Shown here: piece by piece, positions 1 to 8,324 of the stretch
Position numbering within the stretch: position 1 is the stretch's first letter
How the letters are laid out: the number at the start of each line of letters is the position of its first letter
DNA from: UBA2093 sp044340485
Lineage (GTDB): Bacteria > Actinomycetota > Acidimicrobiia > Acidimicrobiales > Ilumatobacteraceae
Direction of reading: 5' to 3'
Length of the DNA stretch: 50,815 nucleotides
NCBI GenBank assembly: GCA_044340485.1
Contig: JBIITN010000014.1
Span: forward strand, 1-50,815
The notes under the pieces: model-generated
Seen by the model: the letters and a program-made list of their open reading frames with translations, nothing else
Databases searched by the model: none
What the model was told of the DNA's origin: nothing
Made by a program: the position numbers and the translations under genes

Positions 1-119
1 AAATACGCGCCAAAATAAGGGTCGCTCCGCACCGCACTCCACGCTTATATCCTATTTGTTTGGAAATACTCCCTGCTGACGATTGACAATTTTGCTCGCG
101 CTTCGGACAGCTGTCGTCC

Positions 120-128
120 TGTGGATAA
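120..128. other. Isolated DnaA-box-like 9-mer
   Basis: The 9-mer TGTGGATAA, reverse complement of the classical DnaA box TTATCCACA, lies in the gene-free left edge (1-186). I see no second box, AT-rich unwinding region or dnaA/dnaN gene near it, so it is not evidence of an origin. It could be a titration site or chance. The rest of 1-186 shows no gene, and I found no convincing promoter. Confidence 0.25.
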
Positions 129-186
129 CCCGAAACTTGTGAGCGATCACACGTTGTGTTTGGTGATGTAAGTCTCGACTTTAACT

Positions 187-1434
187 TTAGGGTTGCAAAC
201 AAATCGGTAGCGACAACGCTGAACGATCAGCGATCGTTGGTTTCCATTGCACATGTCCACTGAGCATCATGTCGGGGAAGCGACTCCACAGTGCCGGTAG
301 AGCGATTCGTGTTTCCAGCTTTGCCAGTGGAGCACCGAGGCAATAGTGATGACCTAATCCGAAAGTGAGATGTGGATTGGGATTGCGGTCAATCACAATG
401 TCATCGGGATGAGTAAACACATTGGGATCACGATTTGCCGCAAGAATCATCAAGAACACCGCGTCGTCTTTTTGTAGTTGCGCGCCGTGGAAATCGTGAG
501 TGTCGACAACTCGTCGCATCATCGCCTTTGCAGGTGCTTCGTAGCGCAACATCTCTTCGATCGCCGGATGTGACTCGCCCCCGATTGGTAAAGATCCGAT
601 AACTCGCGCTGCATCCGGGTCTTTGATCAGTGAAGCAGTTGCAGAACCAATTGTTGAAGATGTTGTTTCGTGTCCTGCAAACAAAATCATTGAGCACGCT
701 GCGAGGATCTCAATTGTTGATAACCCATCGTCTTGATTTTCTGTTGCAAGCAGTGCGCTGATGAGGTCGTCTCTCGGTTCACGTCGACGATCAGCCAACA
801 CCTGTCCCATCTGTGATTGAAACTCTTCCCCTGCAGCGCGCACAACGGCGTCATAGTCATCACGTCGCGATGCACCAAAGACCACAACGCCAAATTTCTC
901 GGACCATTTCTGCAACCACTCGGCAGCACTGAGGTCAACACCAAATAGTTGGGCAATGACAAGGGCAGGGAATGGATGGGTGAACTCATGGACAAGATCT
1001 AGTTGCTCGCCATTTCGCGAGCGCGACTCGAGACGGTCTAGTAATTGGTCACACAGTGCCCGAATGTCAGATTCCATGCGAGACATCACTTTTGGGGTGA
1101 AGCTGCGAGAAAAGGGTTGGCGTAGTCGCGTATGAATTGGTGGATCATGAAACAGCATCCAGCCGTTGAGGAGTTCCATTGCTTTCGTTAAGGCCTCTTG
1201 ACGTTCGGGGGCCTGTCGTGCATAAAACGCTTCCATGCGTCCGCCAGTGGCCAGCAGTGGATTACGAAACGCATCAGTGAGGGCTTGATGACCTGTGATC
1301 ATCCATGCTTTATGCCGCGGATTCCATGAGACAGGCCCGGTTTCATGAGCAAGGCGAAAAAAGGGGAACGGGTCATCGACTGCTTCCGAAGACAGCAGAT
1401 CAAAGTCGCATTGGGGTGCGCGCACAGAAGTCAC
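187..1434 (-). CDS. Cytochrome P450 monooxygenase
   Basis: A soluble bacterial P450 of 415 residues, a normal family length. The oxygen-activation motif of helix I is AGHETT (about 253-258). The ExxR pair of helix K is E294/R297 in EEMLR. The heme-thiolate loop FGLGHHYCLG (358-367) places the axial cysteine at C365. It should catalyse NAD(P)H-driven hydroxylation or a similar oxidation in the cytoplasm, but the substrate cannot be read from sequence. No ferredoxin or ferredoxin reductase gene is adjacent, so electrons must come from partners encoded elsewhere. It starts 19 bp downstream of tRNA-Gly(TCC) in the same direction with no visible ribosome binding site, so it may be read through from the tRNA promoter. 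The P450 assignment is very secure; the physiological role is unknown. Confidence 0.95.
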   Translation of the reverse strand: MTSVRAPQCDFDLLSSEAVDDPFPFFRLAHETGPVSWNPRHKAWMITGHQALTDAFRNPLLATGGRMEAFYARQAPERQEALTKAMELLNGWMLFHDPPIHTRLRQPFSRSFTPKVMSRMESDIRALCDQLLDRLESRSRNGEQLDLVHEFTHPFPALVIAQLFGVDLSAAEWLQKWSEKFGVVVFGASRRDDYDAVVRAAGEEFQSQMGQVLADRRREPRDDLISALLATENQDDGLSTIEILAACSMILFAGHETTSSTIGSATASLIKDPDAARVIGSLPIGGESHPAIEEMLRYEAPAKAMMRRVVDTHDFHGAQLQKDDAVFLMILAANRDPNVFTHPDDIVIDRNPNPHLTFGLGHHYCLGAPLAKLETRIALPALWSRFPDMMLSGHVQWKPTIADRSALSLPICLQP

Positions 1435-1453
1435 GACTCCATCATTGTGGCAA

Positions 1454-1528
1454 TGGAGCGGGTGACGGGAATCGAACCCGCATAACCAGCTTGGAAGGCT
1501 GGGGCTCTAGCCATTGAGCTACACCCGC
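1454..1528 (-). tRNA. tRNA-Gly (anticodon TCC)
   Basis: A complete cloverleaf reads on the minus strand. The acceptor stem GCGGGTG pairs with CACCCGC. The anticodon stem CCAGC/GCTGG encloses loop CTTCCAA, giving anticodon TCC at plus positions 1493-1495. The T-loop is GTTCGATTCC, the discriminator base is U, and CCA is encoded at 1456-1454. It decodes GGA/GGG. The P450 gene follows 19 bp downstream on the same strand. Confidence 0.95.
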
Positions 1529-1589
1529 GTGCGGTGTCACACCCTATCGGGTGCCACGCGAGTGAACACCGGCTATGTCGGGGTACGGC

Positions 1590-2153
1590 TTAGTTTCCGT
1601 ATTCCTCTAAGCAGTCAACGGCGTAGTACGTGCCGACTCGTTCGATTGCTGCTTCGACTTCACCATTTTCAAAATCTGTTCCAGCTTCAGCCATTATCGC
1701 TGCGCCTTCTTCGGTGTAGAGACCGCCGGCGTCGCGAATATCATCCATTACTACTGCCAATCTGTCGTACGCATCGGCAACGGTGTCGAAGTCTGCTTTT
1801 GCGGAGTCACCGATTGTCTTTCGCGCAATGTCCATGTTCTTTCGATACGTCTCGATATCCCAATCACCGCCGGTCATCGCAACGCTTAGGCTTCCAACGG
1901 CAAGGCCAAACGCAGATGCGGCATCGACGCAATCGTTGCCAGTTGACTGATATGCATCGTTGAAGTCATTTGACGAATCGGTGTTAGAGGTGGCATCTTC
2001 AACAATGTCTGCGACATTTGATGAGTCATCACCGCCGCATGATGCGACAGCGAAAACGAGAAGACCAGCGAGAAGTGTGCGTCGAAAAAAAATGAGTAGA
2101 CGGTAGCACTTACGATGTGCGCACTCTGCGAGTGTGCCACCCGGTTGCGCCAT
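1590..2153 (-). CDS. Small secreted lipoprotein, unknown function
   Basis: Up to 187 residues. Residues about 24-39 form a lipoprotein signal: two arginines, a hydrophobic stretch, and lipobox VASC with GGDDSS following, so the mature protein would be lipid-anchored outside the membrane from Cys39. The mature part is acidic, with two further cysteines that could form a disulfide. I recognise no domain. The ATG at 2153 overlaps the upstream oxidoreductase by 44 bp and gives a long n-region. A GTG at 2109 directly abutting that gene's TAA would be a better start but is out of frame by one base across a run of eight T. An ATT at 2093 is a third option. It is the last gene of the leftward run that includes the molybdoenzyme, so it may act with it. 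Confidence 0.7.
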   Translation of the reverse strand: MAQPGGTLAECAHRKCYRLLIFFRRTLLAGLLVFAVASCGGDDSSNVADIVEDATSNTDSSNDFNDAYQSTGNDCVDAASAFGLAVGSLSVAMTGGDWDIETYRKNMDIARKTIGDSAKADFDTVADAYDRLAVVMDDIRDAGGLYTEEGAAIMAEAGTDFENGEVEAAIERVGTYYAVDCLEEYGN

Positions 2154-3720
2154 CTGGGGCTACGTCTGAGCGAACATCGGTTTGGGTGTAGCCACTCTTG
2201 TCCGTTGCCCGCACTTGAATAACATGGTCCCCGGTGGAAGCGACCCAAGGAATTGTCCACTGGCGCCACGTGTCATCTGTGCCCTCGTCGCTAAGGCGCG
2301 CCTCTTGCCAGGGACCTTCATCAACACGCACCTCAACTTTTGCAATGCCAATGTGCTGAGCCCATGCAACACCTGCGATCAGTGTTTCTCCCGGTGGCAT
2401 AGTGGTATCCGCCCGAGGGACATCAATGCGTGATTGCGTCTTGATCGGCGCAATCTGTGACCAACCACGAGGAATCCAGTATCCCTCTTTGTCCCATGTT
2501 GTTATTTCAATCTCGGACAACCATTTTGTCGCCGACACATATCCATACAGTCCCGGAATTACAAGCCGTGCTGGGAAACCATGCTTTAGCGACAGCGGTT
2601 CACCATTCATCCCAATTGCGATTAGTGCATCGCGATCATCGAGTGCAGCTTCAATTGGAAAACCACACGTCCAACCGTCAATACTGCGACTAAAGACTTG
2701 CTCAGCACCCGATGACACTCCGGCAGTGTTCAATACATCGCGCAAGTACACGCCTTGCCATACTGCGTTACCGACGTATCGACCACCCACGGGATTCGAT
2801 ACGCAACTCAACGTGATGATGCGTTCTACTTGTGGAAGATTTGCGAGATCTGCATATGTCAACTCGATTGGTGTGTCCACCATGCCGTACACACGTATTT
2901 TCCATTTGTCGAGACTTATTGTGGGGAACGATAACGCTGTGTCGATGCGATAGAACGATTGTGTTGGCGTCACAAATGAGTCGAGGGGATGAAATCCGGT
3001 TTCTGTTACTGCAATTTTCTCGTTAGGTGGTACTGGAGGTAACGACATCGGGATCTGTGCGCGTGCGGTATCAACGCGTCGTACTTCACGAACACGTCCT
3101 ATCGAACCTGCGCCTACTGCGATAACGCCAAGCGCTCCTGAAGTTTGAAGAAAACGGCGTCTGTCCCATCCAAGCGGTACTTGCGATTCACCCGGGGTAT
3201 TACGCACCGCGGATTGCCCCCGCAACATAGCGCCCAAATACAGAGCTGACGCGATTCCCAGGGCTCCACCAATAAGTGGTGCCATGACGCTGAACGCATT
3301 ATTTGTGGGTCTCTCTAATGCTGATGCCATACCAAGAACTGAAAACACCACGAACCCACCGACAAGCGGTGATGTCGATTTTCTACTCATGCCACCAAGA
3401 ACGCATGCAACAACAACCAACACGAGCCAAATGCCAACGCGTAATGCGGTTTTGTTATTTGTGCCAAACCACGTGATGGCAAGATCTTTCAGCCATGGCG
3501 GTGTGCGATCAATAAAAGAGCTACCGACCGCATCAATAGGGCTTGCCGCATCGCCCAATGATCCGATCAACATTCCCATGCCAACTGCAATCGCTGCGGT
3601 GACAAGTCCAAGCATCACTCCATACGCGCGCGGTACGGGAAATGGAGTGGAACGCACGAAGGGTGCGTCGGGATCTGTCTCCGTCAGCGTGTCACTGGTG
3701 GAAGAGTTGTGCACTGACAT
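2110..3720 (-). CDS. Membrane-anchored molybdopterin oxidoreductase (sulfite oxidase fold)
   Basis: 536 residues in two parts. The N-terminal part has about four hydrophobic helices (about 34-54, 93-110, 118-135, 143-166). A twin-arginine-like sequence RRRFLQTSG (187-195) with a further hydrophobic stretch follows. The catalytic part (about 225-536) is an oxidoreductase molybdopterin-binding domain, with the expected Mo-ligating cysteine C306 in ITLSCVSNPVGG, followed by a C-terminal immunoglobulin-like Mo-co dimerisation domain. The family includes sulfite oxidases and YedY/MsrP-like enzymes. No heme domain is visible, so the electron partner is unknown. The catalytic domain is probably extracytoplasmic. 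It overlaps the ATP-grasp gene by 29 bp, and a TauE/SafE permease lies two genes upstream, which is compatible with sulfite or sulfonate handling. Substrate is inference. Confidence 0.88.
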   Translation of the reverse strand: MSVHNSSTSDTLTETDPDAPFVRSTPFPVPRAYGVMLGLVTAAIAVGMGMLIGSLGDAASPIDAVGSSFIDRTPPWLKDLAITWFGTNNKTALRVGIWLVLVVVACVLGGMSRKSTSPLVGGFVVFSVLGMASALERPTNNAFSVMAPLIGGALGIASALYLGAMLRGQSAVRNTPGESQVPLGWDRRRFLQTSGALGVIAVGAGSIGRVREVRRVDTARAQIPMSLPPVPPNEKIAVTETGFHPLDSFVTPTQSFYRIDTALSFPTISLDKWKIRVYGMVDTPIELTYADLANLPQVERIITLSCVSNPVGGRYVGNAVWQGVYLRDVLNTAGVSSGAEQVFSRSIDGWTCGFPIEAALDDRDALIAIGMNGEPLSLKHGFPARLVIPGLYGYVSATKWLSEIEITTWDKEGYWIPRGWSQIAPIKTQSRIDVPRADTTMPPGETLIAGVAWAQHIGIAKVEVRVDEGPWQEARLSDEGTDDTWRQWTIPWVASTGDHVIQVRATDKSGYTQTDVRSDVAPDGATGWHTRRVRTS

Positions 3721-4651
3721 GCTGGAGGTTTTTCTGCTGTAAGGCTGTCATTACTTCATTCACCAGTGCGCGCGCCAGTGTGTCGCCACGATGTTGAACG
3801 GCTAAACCTGGCCACGCATTTGTTTCAAGAACAACCGCTTGTCCGTTATGTGTGATCACATCAATGCCCCCAAAGACAAGGCCAAGGGCTTGAGCGGCGC
3901 GTATTGCAACATCCACAACGTCGGAAATTTCATCAAGGCAGTCGTCGCAGTCTTCGACGATTGCATTTGGTCGATTCGTAACGAAATCACCACTTGGTGC
4001 GATGCGCCGAGTTACTGCGATCACGCGGGGAGTGGGTGCGCCTGCAACGACAACGCGGTAGTCAATTCCGGCGTCAGATGCCAGTGGTTGTACTACTTGA
4101 TGGTCGACTATTCCATCTTGTAGTGAATGGTTCTCTACAAGAGCTTGATGTGCGTTGCGTGCATCGGTATACCGACGCACACCGCGTGCTTTTGACCCCC
4201 GAGCCGGTTTGCTGAGCAATTCTGTATCAGTCGGTATTTCTAGAGCCTCCAGAGCGACATGCGGACCGGGCACGATGCCAATAGTGGGCAAAGTGGGAAC
4301 ACCGGCGCGTGATAACGCACGTGTGGTGGTGATTTTGTCTGCGCAGATGTCTGCCGCGGTGATTGATGGAACTATCTGCGCACCGTCGCTGTACCAGCAC
4401 TCAAGGATCTGTTTCAACATGGGCCAGGGTCGGTTGACACCACGAGGTACGACAGCTCGTGGCGTCAAACGTTGTCCGTGTACGCGAACATGTTCGCCTG
4501 TGCCATCAATGTGAAGTGACACTTGAGATGGAGTTACAAGTTGAGCCCGCAGACCATGCTCTCGTGCCACAGAAAGGATCACGTCGTGGTCGTCTGAGAG
4601 GCGCTCTGAATAGCCAAGGACGACGAGATCAATTGTTTCGGTGGACGGCAC
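3692..4651 (-). CDS. RimK-like ATP-grasp ligase
   Basis: 319 residues with the ATP-grasp layout. There is an N-terminal pre-ATP-grasp region, a central lysine and glycine-rich ATP-binding part (LLSKPARGSKARGVRR), and the C-terminal metal-binding segment VLETNAWPGL, whose Glu and Asn are the usual Mg ligands. RimK-type enzymes join an amino acid, often glutamate, to a carboxylate acceptor using ATP, with an acyl-phosphate intermediate. The acceptor here is unknown. The start is a GTG with no clear ribosome binding site. Its end overlaps the molybdoenzyme by 29 bp, so the two are translationally coupled. An acceptor among the neighbours (lipoprotein, cofactor) is possible but unproven. Confidence 0.8.
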   Translation of the reverse strand: MPSTETIDLVVLGYSERLSDDHDVILSVAREHGLRAQLVTPSQVSLHIDGTGEHVRVHGQRLTPRAVVPRGVNRPWPMLKQILECWYSDGAQIVPSITAADICADKITTTRALSRAGVPTLPTIGIVPGPHVALEALEIPTDTELLSKPARGSKARGVRRYTDARNAHQALVENHSLQDGIVDHQVVQPLASDAGIDYRVVVAGAPTPRVIAVTRRIAPSGDFVTNRPNAIVEDCDDCLDEISDVVDVAIRAAQALGLVFGGIDVITHNGQAVVLETNAWPGLAVQHRGDTLARALVNEVMTALQQKNLQHVSAQLFHQ

Positions 4652-4689
4652 ATCACATCGAACATGTGTAAGTAGGTATCTATTCCGAA

Positions 4690-5628
4690 TTACTCAGGTT
4701 GATTGTCACCATGTGGGGTGTGAGGAGTCTGAAAAATTTCCGCGTCTGCATCTTCGTAGAACGAGTGCTCTACGCCCACGCGGTGTTCTCTATTCCAGGC
4801 CATCCACGCGAGTACCAGCGTTATTGCAATGACGGGGGAGATGATGGCCCACATTGTTGTGGTAGAGGCGTCAATCTCTGAGAGCAATGTGCGGGAGTTT
4901 GTAATGATCACAACTCCGCCAATCAATGTTCCAAACGGGGCATGCGGCATTCGTCCCGCAAGAAATGCAGCAAACGGCGCCATCAAGACACCACCGAGCA
5001 ATAGTCCAGCCACTACTTCCCAATCGAGCCCGTCAGTTGCAGAACCAACGATGAATCCAAGACTCGCTGCCACGGCAACAAGAAATTCCGATGCGCTGAC
5101 CGTGCCGATTACCTTGCGTGGTTCATGTGTTGTGACTGTGAGAAGTGTGGGCGTTGTGATGGGACCCCAGCCACCGCCACCAGACGCATCCACAAAACCG
5201 GCCACAGATCCAAGGGGAATCAAGAGTTTGGATCCAGGATCTTTTCCGATCGCGGGCACTAAACGTTTGCCAAGTCCAAATCGAATGAGCAAAACAACAC
5301 CAAGAATGATGAGAAGCCACGACATCCATGTGCGAGCGCCCGATAGTGACACCCGTGAGAGAAGTGTCGCGCCAAGACCTGCACCGATTGCACCTGGTAT
5401 TCCGAGTCGCGCGACAATGCGCCAGTCAACGTTTTTTGCTCGCCAGTGTGAGGCACCCGATGCAAATGTGGTGCCAAGTTCAGCGAAATGCACCGCTGCG
5501 CTTGCAGCAACCGGGGTGGTGTTTAATGCAACTAACAAACTGCTGGAGGTAATGCCAAAGGCCATGCCGAGCGTGCCATCAATAAGTTGTGCAAGTGCGC
5601 CAACTAGCGCGAAGACAAGAACGGACAT
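4690..5628 (-). CDS. TauE/SafE (TSUP) family permease
   Basis: 312 residues, about eight predicted membrane helices in two related halves. The first half carries the typical opening with IDGTLGMAFG and HFAELGTTFASG; the second starts near VAGFVDASGGGGWGP. Members move small organic or inorganic anions, including sulfite, sulfoacetate and sulfonates, across the cytoplasmic membrane. It sits 14 bp after the CMD-like gene and 38 bp before the RimK-like gene. The molybdoenzyme of sulfite-oxidase fold further down makes a sulfur anion a reasonable guess for the substrate. The C-terminal 30 residues are hydrophilic and acidic. Confidence 0.87.
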   Translation of the reverse strand: MSVLVFALVGALAQLIDGTLGMAFGITSSSLLVALNTTPVAASAAVHFAELGTTFASGASHWRAKNVDWRIVARLGIPGAIGAGLGATLLSRVSLSGARTWMSWLLIILGVVLLIRFGLGKRLVPAIGKDPGSKLLIPLGSVAGFVDASGGGGWGPITTPTLLTVTTHEPRKVIGTVSASEFLVAVAASLGFIVGSATDGLDWEVVAGLLLGGVLMAPFAAFLAGRMPHAPFGTLIGGVVIITNSRTLLSEIDASTTTMWAIISPVIAITLVLAWMAWNREHRVGVEHSFYEDADAEIFQTPHTPHGDNQPE

Positions 5629-5642
5629 GAATGAGGAATTGC

Positions 5643-6194
5643 TCAGTCGAGAGCGTTCGGGACGCCTTCGTCTAACTCAACGCCACACGAATTAAGCATC
5701 ATCGAGACCAAGTGATATTGACCAACGGTAAAGATGAGATCCAACATTTGCTGATCGTTATACGTCTTTGCCAGCCCAGCCCACGTGGTATCGGAGATCA
5801 CATTGTTGTCGTGCAATTCATCGACCGCGCGCAAGATCAATTTCTCGTGCTTGCTCCACGGGCCTGCATCAATGTCGCCTTTCACTGCTTGCACTTCAGT
5901 TTCAGTCATGTCACAACGCAGAGCGATTTGAGCATGTTGGCTGAATTCATACAGTGAGTGACAACGCACACCGACACGCAGGATTGCAATCTCGCGTTCA
6001 CGATCAGACAACGTATTGCGGGTCATGATGTGTCCTGAGAACACATACCAACGCTTTAAAAGTTTTGGATGACGAGCAATAGTTGCGATGATGTTGAGAG
6101 TGCCACCATCAGGACGACGAACATTGCCAACGGCAAAGATTTCTTCCAGTTCTGGTGTGATGTCTGTGACGGGTGCGATGCGTGGTGCAGTCAT
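5643..6194 (-). CDS. Carboxymuconolactone decarboxylase / AhpD-like protein
   Basis: 183 residues, all-helical CMD fold judged by the central block EIAILRVGVRCHSLYEFSQH. True AhpD-type peroxidases have a CxxC pair at this place; only one cysteine (RCHS) is present, so disulfide-reductase chemistry of that type is unlikely. It more resembles the actinobacterial CMD-like proteins of unknown function found near catabolic genes. It begins 15 bp after the helicase and ends 14 bp before the permease, in one leftward transcription unit. No ribosome binding site of note. Confidence 0.82.
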   Translation of the reverse strand: MTAPRIAPVTDITPELEEIFAVGNVRRPDGGTLNIIATIARHPKLLKRWYVFSGHIMTRNTLSDREREIAILRVGVRCHSLYEFSQHAQIALRCDMTETEVQAVKGDIDAGPWSKHEKLILRAVDELHDNNVISDTTWAGLAKTYNDQQMLDLIFTVGQYHLVSMMLNSCGVELDEGVPNALD

Positions 6195-6209
6195 GTCACA
6201 CTTCTAGTG

Positions 6210-7697
6210 CTACGCGGCACCTTTGGCAACACTGGAGCGTGAACTCGAGTTGTGCTTGCCGTATTTCTTCGGGCCACGCGAGTCGCCATCACTGCGTCCG
6301 TGGGCGCTGCGACCACCGGAATTGCGATCGCGATGCCCGCCACGCGGACCGCCACTTCTTTCCGAGCGGTCACGGTTTCCGGAACGATCCCTACTGCCTG
6401 AACGCTCACGGCCTGATTTCTCACGGCGTGGCTCGTCGAGGGTGGGCATTTCCTTGAAGACGCGCTCACCGGGGGCTAGTTCTTGCAACATCGGATGCTG
6501 CGCGTCAACCTTTGTGATGGTTGCTGTAATGCCGGCGTCACGCACAAGACGCTTCACCGAACGACGTTGTTGGTCAGTCATTATGGTGACGACGGTTCCT
6601 TCAGCTCCAGCGCGAGCGGTGCGACCAGAACGATGCAAAAACGCTTTGTGCTCTTCTGGCGGATCCGCGTGAATCACGAGTGCGATGTCATCTACGTGAA
6701 TACCACGTGCTGCAATATCGGTGGCAACAAGAGTGTCTGCTTTACCAGTTGAAAACGCTTGCAAGTTTTTTGCACGAACAGCTTGCGACAAATTGCCGTG
6801 TAATTCAACGCTCGGTACTCCGGCCTTAATGAGCTGCTCCGTGAGTTTGCGTGCACCATGTTTTGTGCGTGTAAAGACAAGCGCACGTCCAGGGGCCTGG
6901 CACAGATCGGTAATCACCGAAAGACGCTCCGCTTGGTCAACGTGGAACACATGATGCGACATTGCGTCAACTGGTGAATCTTCTGGGTCTACTTCGTGGG
7001 TGATTGGATCATGAAGAAACTTCTTCACTAAAGAGTCGATACCGCGGTCAAGAGTTGCTGAGAACAGCAAGCGCTGGCTTGTCTCGGGAGTTTCTTTCAA
7101 GATGCGAGTGACTGCTTCGAGAAATCCGAGTTCTGCCATGTGATCCGCCTCGTCAAGAATTGTCACTTCGACGTCGTCCAAGTGAACATGACCTGATTCC
7201 ATTAGGTCGACAAAGCGACCGGGGCACGCAACAACAATGTCGACTCCATCGCGCAATGCTGTGATCTGTGGGTTGTATGACACGCCACCGTAAATCGTGG
7301 TGTAGCGAAGTTTCATGTGTCGCGCGTATGGAGCAAGTACGTCACGAACCTGGTTTGCAAGTTCGCGAGTTGGCACGAGAATTACAGCGCGGGGACAATT
7401 GCGACGCAATTCATATGATGTCTCGTCAAGTCGGACCAATGTTGGCAGTACAAACGCAAGCGTCTTTCCTGATCCGGTGCGACCACGACCAAGAGTGTCG
7501 CGACCCGAGAGCGCATCGGCAATAGCTGCTGCCTGGATGGGGAACGGCGTAGTGATGCCATTTTCTTTCAGAACTTCAACAAGTGATGCTGGTAAGCCCA
7601 GATCGGTAAATGAAGGAACGTGTGGGGTATCTGTCGTCTCGACAGGTAAAAGTACAGACGCTGCTGACGCAGGCGTCACGGTTACGGCGTGAGCCAT
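6210..7697 (-). CDS. DEAD-box ATP-dependent RNA helicase
   Basis: 495 residues from the chosen ATG at 7697, which has GGAG nine bases upstream; longer in-frame starts up to 7793 lack this. Seen in order: Q motif (FPIQAAAI, Q55), Walker A GRTGSGKT (72-79), DEAD in ILDEADHM, SAT in LFSATLD, and motif VI HRSGRTARAG. A basic Arg/Ser/Gly-rich tail of about 80 residues, typical of RNA-binding RhlE/CsdA-like helicases, follows. The Arg replacing Ala in the P-loop (GRT for AxT) is common in actinobacterial members. It unwinds short RNA duplexes in ribosome assembly or RNA decay. It leads the leftward run down to the lipoprotein, though its functional link to those genes is unclear. Confidence 0.95.
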   Translation of the reverse strand: MAHAVTVTPASAASVLLPVETTDTPHVPSFTDLGLPASLVEVLKENGITTPFPIQAAAIADALSGRDTLGRGRTGSGKTLAFVLPTLVRLDETSYELRRNCPRAVILVPTRELANQVRDVLAPYARHMKLRYTTIYGGVSYNPQITALRDGVDIVVACPGRFVDLMESGHVHLDDVEVTILDEADHMAELGFLEAVTRILKETPETSQRLLFSATLDRGIDSLVKKFLHDPITHEVDPEDSPVDAMSHHVFHVDQAERLSVITDLCQAPGRALVFTRTKHGARKLTEQLIKAGVPSVELHGNLSQAVRAKNLQAFSTGKADTLVATDIAARGIHVDDIALVIHADPPEEHKAFLHRSGRTARAGAEGTVVTIMTDQQRRSVKRLVRDAGITATITKVDAQHPMLQELAPGERVFKEMPTLDEPRREKSGRERSGSRDRSGNRDRSERSGGPRGGHRDRNSGGRSAHGRSDGDSRGPKKYGKHNSSSRSSVAKGAA

Positions 7698-7834
7698 GAG
7701 GGGTATCTCCAATTGGTACATCGACCACAGATACCGGTGTGTACCCATGGAACGCTTTAAGCGAGGTACAACTGTATCTCGCAAAACGAACAAAACCTTG
7801 TGCAGGTGTTTTTGACATGTAATGAGATGTCAAA

Positions 7835-7911
7835 TGGTCGGGGAAGGGGGACTCGAACCCCCGGCCTCCTGGTCCCAAACCAGGCGCGCTACCAAGCTGC
7901 GCCATTCCCCG
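7835..7911 (-). tRNA. tRNA-Pro (anticodon TGG)
   Basis: On the minus strand the acceptor stem CGGGGAA pairs with TTCCCCG. The anticodon stem CCTGG/CCAGG encloses loop TTTGGGA, giving anticodon TGG. The T-arm reads GGGGGTTCGAGTCCCCC, the discriminator is A, and CCA is encoded at 7837-7835. Total 77 nt. The stretch 7698-7834 between this gene and the helicase shows no gene. Confidence 0.96.
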
Positions 7912-7941
7912 GCGTGTTGTTGACGTTATCGCTATTTATCT

Positions 7942-8214
7942 TCAGCGAGCAGCGCGTTTTGCTTCGCGCGCGAGTCGGCGCGCTGTACGACCAATTGGGT
8001 TGAGGTGTCGATGATCAAGATCACCAACCTCTTGACCGTTTTCGAATAACACGCGGTAGCGCTGCCAGTTGAATCCGTTGGCGAGGATGACCTTGCCGAC
8101 AGTTCCTTCAGGAACATTGTCGATGCCGTCTTTTGCGTTGACTTTGTCACCAATACGCAGGCTGATCTGGCCTTGGTGTGGGTTGGCGAGTGCGTGTGGC
8201 TTCCAAATCAGCAT
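7942..8214 (-). CDS. Small SH3-like/KOW-like protein, unknown function
   Basis: 90 residues. The central block (about 20-72) reads like a beta-rich SH3/KOW-type barrel: a GDKV strand, PEGTVGKVI turn, RYRVLFENG strand, and a closing GDLDHRHL. The C-terminus is strongly basic (RTARRLAREAKRAAR), suggesting nucleic acid or ribosome contact. It lies upstream of tRNA-Pro, 30 bp from it, and divergent from tig. No named family is claimed. A second frame over the same bases looks unconstrained, so this frame is preferred. Confidence 0.7.
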   Translation of the reverse strand: MLIWKPHALANPHQGQISLRIGDKVNAKDGIDNVPEGTVGKVILANGFNWQRYRVLFENGQEVGDLDHRHLNPIGRTARRLAREAKRAAR

Positions 8215-8324
8215 CTCACCATTCTTACTGGTTGGAGGACCATTCGTGCGAACCAGTTGGTATCAGAGCTATCTAATGTGTCGCATGACTGGGCTATAGC
8301 GCCCGCCGATACACTTCACAGCCT

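Noticed and set aside
120..128. Perfect DnaA-box 9-mer as a replication origin
   Set aside because: Only one box, no cluster, no dnaA/dnaN or AT-rich element nearby.
1454..1528. tRNA-Gly as an attachment site for an integrated element carrying the P450
   Set aside because: No integrase, no second tRNA fragment and no direct-repeat boundary found.
4829..5695. A 288-codon open frame on the plus strand opposite the TauE/SafE permease
   Set aside because: Low-complexity translation with no family; the minus-strand permease and CMD gene explain the coding signal.
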